In this document: positions 30,250-32,986 of the stretch, in pieces | How positions within the stretch are numbered: the first letter of the stretch is position 1 | Layout of the letters: every line of letters starts with the position of its first letter | NCBI GenBank assembly: GCA_050744165.1 | Contig: JBOGGN010000274.1 | Location: 1-32,986, forward strand | Length of the DNA: 32,986 bases | Direction of reading: 5' to 3' | DNA from: JBOGGN01 sp050744165 | GTDB taxonomy: Bacteria > Actinomycetota > Acidimicrobiia > Acidimicrobiales > Palsa-688 | Notes under the pieces: generated by a model | What the model saw: the letters and a program-made list of their open reading frames with translations, nothing else | The model's database searches: none | Told to the model about the DNA's origin: nothing | Program-made: the position numbers and the translations under genes

Positions 30250-30610
30250 GCCTGGAGCCGAACGCGTCGTCATCTGTGCCTACAACGCAGGGTGGCCCGC
30301 AAGGTTCCGGGCCATCGGAGAATCGATCCGAGGGCGGGAGGCTCCACGTCCACGTTCGGCAGGAGGGGCGCCTCAATCAACGGTACGCACTCCTGTTCCG
30401 TGAGTATCTGCGCGTCGACCGCGGTGCAGCGGGGCGTACGCACGGCTCAAGAGGGCGCTCGCGGAAGTCGCTGGCGACGATTTGGCGACGTATTACGCCG
30501 TCACGGATCCCGCATGCGACCTGATAATGGCGGCGGCCGAGCAACGGGCTATTCGGGTTGGTTGGGAACCGCGGGAGAGCGACGCGAAGCCGTCGATAGC
30601 TGCGCTCGGG
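30250..30610 (+). pseudogene. GrpB-family remnant with internal deletion
   Basis: The UPF0157/GrpB family starts like VVIVPYDPxWPxRF; here RVVICAYNAGWPARFRAIGE is found from about 30260. The middle part with the conserved GSTSVPGLAAKP is missing. In other frames the C-terminal half is recognisable: HVRQEGRLNQRYALLFREYL near 30345-30410, then AYARLKRALAEVAGDDLATY and YAVTDPACDLIMAAAEQRAI up to about 30560. The pieces sit in different frames and in the right order, so this is a GrpB gene with a deletion and at least two frame changes. Function of the intact family is poorly known (nucleotidyltransferase-like fold). Confidence 0.55.
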
Positions 30611-31373
30611 TGTCGGCAGGCATCGGCGCCAGGCCTCGTCCGGGCGGCACGGGTCTGCCCCGGGTGGCCCGAGTCCACTCATATAAGCGGCTGGGAAAAG
30701 GGCAGCGCCGACCTGGCGGCTAGCCGAACGACGCGAACCCGGCGGTGGTGTCCTTCGACTCGGGTCACAAGGTGACCTTCGAGCGGCGAAGTCGTTTACA
30801 CCGAGAACAACGGCACCGTTGTGGGTAGGACACCGCATGGTTTCATGACCGACTCCAACATCGACCCCCACAGCGGCGACCCCGCCACCTCTCAGGGGTG
30901 TCACCTACGGCATGTGCCCTGTCTGGCCCCGATGATGAGTTCGCGTTCTAGGCCCGAGTGGCCCCGAAAATCGAGGCTGACCTGGCCGGCGCTCGTCGAA
31001 CCGTCGCTCGGAGCACGTGTTGTCGCGTACGACGACGATCCGGCGGCGAATCCTCTCAAGATTCCGAACGGAATGGCCCAATGACTAAAGGAGAGACCAG
31101 CCGTTCACCTCACCACGAACAGCAACGTCCGGGCCGTCGCGGGATCACACCTCGAAGCGTGGTATTGGCGATTCTCCGTGCATCTCCCAAGTTCATACAT
31201 CACGTTCCCGTCCGGGCCGGTATGCGAGCCCGGGCGGCTCGGGAGGGTCCCGGCGCGGCTGCGCGGGTCACAGCCCAGGCGGCGCAGCAGTTGGCGGTGC
31301 GGTTCGGGCCGTGGCCGACGCCCGTCTGGCAGTGCTCGGGCCGACATGTGCAGCCGGCCCCTTGACCTGCCCC
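30611..31373. other. Gene-poor stretch with a repeat copy and a palindrome
   Basis: No credible intact gene is seen. It contains the second copy of the 25-bp repeat (30689-30713), and GGTCAC-AAG-GTGACC (30763-30777), a perfect 6-bp inverted repeat with a 3-base centre. Some short stretches look protein-like (for example APKIEADLAGARRT near 30960) but are not connected to a start or a family. The region is compatible with decayed coding DNA. Confidence 0.4.
30689..30713. repeat. 25-bp repeat, copy 2
   Basis: It matches 25602-25626 in 23 of 25 positions and in the same orientation (GGCTGGGAAAAGGGCAGCGC and five more bases). It lies in a gene-poor stretch after the GrpB remnant. No gene starts nearby on either strand, which argues against a simple promoter element. 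Confidence 0.6.
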
Positions 31374-31862
31374 CTAGTAGCGCGCCTCGGCTTGCTCGAT
31401 GACCCGTCTCGGCTCTGCGTCTTCCCGGCAGACCTGCAAAAGCCCCGGCAGATAGCGCGCTGCGACCGCGACGTTCTGCGTGATGAGGTCGGCCACGAAG
31501 AACTCGATGAGGCGCCCGTCGGCAAGCAGGTCCTCGGGCACGCCCAGGAGGTCGACCGATGTGCGACAGCGGACCCCACCATCGCTCAATCGCATCTCCC
31601 ATGCGCCCACGATGAGGTCCTCGTTGGCCAGAGCCAACCATTCAAGGGCCGCCCCTCGCCGGGCCGGCGGAACGTCCTCGGGGCTGAGGGAGTAGGCGAC
31701 AATCCTGGCGTCTTCGTCGTCGGCGACCGCCAGCAGCGGCCAGCGGAGCCCGCCGCGGCTGACAGCGAATTGCACTTTCGTCGGTACTTCGACGACCACC
31801 TCTGCCCTGTCCGGCCATCCGACCGCAAACTCGCGAAGCGCCGACCCAAAAGGCAGCGTCAC
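31374..31862 (-). CDS. YbjN-domain (type III chaperone-like fold) protein
   Basis: A 162-residue protein from GTG 31862, overlapping the stop of the upstream gene by GTGA, so it is probably translationally coupled. It shows the YbjN pattern: an N-terminal strand pair (VVVEVPTKVQFAVSRGGLRW), a long helix-strand part with LEWLALANEDLIVGAWEMRL, the arginine-containing strand GVRCRTSVDLLG, and the helical end FFVADLITQNVAVAARYLPG. YbjN folds like the type III secretion/CesT chaperones and often serves as a partner or chaperone. With a large coupled helical protein upstream, a chaperone role for that protein is a reasonable inference. The family assignment is by motif order, not by search. Confidence 0.65.
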   Translation of the reverse strand: MTLPFGSALREFAVGWPDRAEVVVEVPTKVQFAVSRGGLRWPLLAVADDEDARIVAYSLSPEDVPPARRGAALEWLALANEDLIVGAWEMRLSDGGVRCRTSVDLLGVPEDLLADGRLIEFFVADLITQNVAVAARYLPGLLQVCREDAEPRRVIEQAEARY

Positions 31863-32986
31863 TTCTTCGACTTCTTCTTGCCAGTCTTTACGAGTTCCAG
31901 GTCTTCCTTCTCCTTCTCCAGTTCTGCGGCTCGCTTCTTCTCGGCTGCTTTCCGCTCCAAATACGCGAGTCGGATCGCCGCATCCGGACCGCTGACCAGC
32001 TTGGCCTCGCGGATCATGTTGGTCAGGCCGACATACGTCGCGACCTCGGCGTTCCTTCGGACAGCGGGAGGGATCTGCATCTCATCCTTCGCCCGTTGGC
32101 GTCGCGCCCGGATCTCGTCATCCCGCCGGCTCCAAGGCAGCTTGTCGGCGGTGAGGGACGGATCCTTCCGCAGCATGTGCTGGCGGACCTTGAGGAACGA
32201 CTTGTCGATCGCGTCTTCGGAGCGCATCGAATCGACGATTCCCACGGTTCGGTCGTTCCTGCCTTTGTAGCTCGACGCGTTCTTGGCTTTGGCCAGGACC
32301 TCGAGGTCGAGAATCTCCCGGGCTTTCTCAGCCTTCGTCTTCGGGGTGAGCGCCTGCTTGAGAGACTGCTCGCCGGTCGACTCGTCTCCCTCGATGAAGG
32401 TGGACGCCGACTCCTTCAGGTCAGCCCATTTCTCCTGGATGGTCTTCGGGTCTCCCTCTTCCTCCATCCCGTCGAGCATCTTGTCTCGAATCTCGTGATG
32501 GAGCATGTGGTCTATCTCGTCATCGATTATGTCGTACGACGATATGATGATTCGGGACCCGAAGTCCTTCAGCTTCTGAGCGCTGTAGATCACGACGTCG
32601 ACCGCGGTTCCCGGGTCGCGTTCGATCATCCCCTTGGCCGCGCCCTCCTCATGAGCACCGAAGTAGCGCGCCTTGGCTTTGGCCGACAGCTGTTCCTCGA
32701 TCAACTCCCGAGCTTTGTGGGCGGCGCTGTGGAGCAGTCCCACCAGGGTGACCGACAGCTTGGCTGCCATCGGAATGCCGAAACCACCCGCCGACGCTAT
32801 CTCGGCGATATGCAAGCCGATCATGGTCGTGTTCTTGGCCATAGCGAAGAACGACTGCTCGAGCTGCACCACTACCGACTTCTTCACCCTGGCCATGGCA
32901 AGCAGACCGACGACGTCGGGCGTGGGGGCTTGTTCCTGGATCTCCGTGGCGACGAGCTGGGCAGCAAGACGTTGCATCTGCGGCAG
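31859..32986 (-). CDS. Large helical, Lys-rich protein, 5' end beyond the window
   Basis: At least 375 residues; the frame is open to the right edge, so the ATG at 32977 is probably internal. Visible parts: an N-terminal helix, a hydrophobic amphipathic region (TTMIGLHIAEIASAGGFGIP, then KLSVTLVGLLHSAAH), a helical middle with IIISSYDIIDDEIDHMLHHE, a charged part with DPKTIQEKWADLKESASTF, and a C-terminal coiled coil (AIRLAYLERKAAEKKRAAEL) ending in KKKSKK. No family recognised. The style (helical, one hydrophobic patch, charged tail) is close to the 404-residue protein at 9547-10761. The YbjN gene overlaps its stop by GTGA. Inference: another cargo-type protein with its own chaperone. Its N-terminus, where a leader motif would be, is not visible. 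Confidence 0.6.
   Translation of the reverse strand: MPQMQRLAAQLVATEIQEQAPTPDVVGLLAMARVKKSVVVQLEQSFFAMAKNTTMIGLHIAEIASAGGFGIPMAAKLSVTLVGLLHSAAHKARELIEEQLSAKAKARYFGAHEEGAAKGMIERDPGTAVDVVIYSAQKLKDFGSRIIISSYDIIDDEIDHMLHHEIRDKMLDGMEEEGDPKTIQEKWADLKESASTFIEGDESTGEQSLKQALTPKTKAEKAREILDLEVLAKAKNASSYKGRNDRTVGIVDSMRSEDAIDKSFLKVRQHMLRKDPSLTADKLPWSRRDDEIRARRQRAKDEMQIPPAVRRNAEVATYVGLTNMIREAKLVSGPDAAIRLAYLERKAAEKKRAAELEKEKEDLELVKTGKKKSKK

Noticed and set aside
30763..30777. GGTCAC-AAG-GTGACC as an operator
   Set aside because: A clean small palindrome, but with no gene start nearby on either strand it cannot be supported as regulatory.

Overview
The window is high-GC DNA with typical actinobacterial coding: GC-rich third codon positions, frequent GTG starts and ATGA/GTGA overlaps. 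Family content (a DUF222/HNH 13E12-type gene, DUF899, several small dihydrofolate-reductase-like proteins, a GH3 enzyme with a lectin-like propeller) fits an environmental actinomycete, perhaps Acidimicrobiia or Thermoleophilia. No rRNA or universal marker gene is present, so this placement is an inference.

Layout. 1-1625 (+): the tail of an unknown gene, a SAM methyltransferase and a DUF899 thioredoxin-like protein. 1631-4530 (-): a coupled envelope pair, a MurG/MGDG-type glycosyltransferase fused through one membrane helix to a degenerate deacetylase-like domain, followed by an intact NodB polysaccharide deacetylase. 4794-6377 (+): an acyl-CoA ligase, separated from that pair by a large inverted repeat. 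6453-9350 (-): a secreted beta-helix/Ig-like/DUF11 surface protein. 9547-11542 (-): a two-frame gene whose first frame carries the LQRxxGN leader motif known from proteins associated with extracellular contractile injection systems (eCIS). 11874-20331 (-): a coiled-coil protein, a condensation-type acyltransferase, a GH3 glycosidase with a seven-repeat propeller, an esterase, a YjbR-like protein, an isochorismatase-type hydrolase and an MscS channel.

21095-21709 (+) is a RibD-C/DHFR-like gene. 21746-25527 (-) holds the most striking locus: a 1123-residue protein with an Arg-rich N-terminus, the LQRxxGN leader, a coiled coil and a C-terminal domain resembling the RNase A-like toxins of CdiA proteins, overlapping by ATGA with a small acidic gene that is a good immunity candidate. 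25975-27615 (-) is a DUF222/HNH endonuclease. 28690-30163 holds a divergent pair of RibD-C/DHFR-like genes. At the right edge, a Lys-rich, helical, partly hydrophobic protein (5' end cut by the window) overlaps by GTGA with a YbjN-fold gene; this fold is related to type III secretion chaperones.

Interpretation. Two proteins carry the eCIS-type leader, one with a recognisable RNase-like tip and a coupled immunity candidate. A third large protein is coupled to a chaperone-like gene. Together they suggest a dispersed set of injection-system cargos with partners. No sheath, tube, baseplate or ATPase gene of such a system lies in the window, so the link rests on the leader motif alone.

Several small genes are broken: a VOC protein with an internal stop, a GrpB relic with a deletion, a frameshifted membrane protein, a YjbR-like gene without a normal start and others. 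They indicate either local gene decay or assembly indels. The same question applies to the frame break in the 9.5-11.5 kb cargo-like gene.
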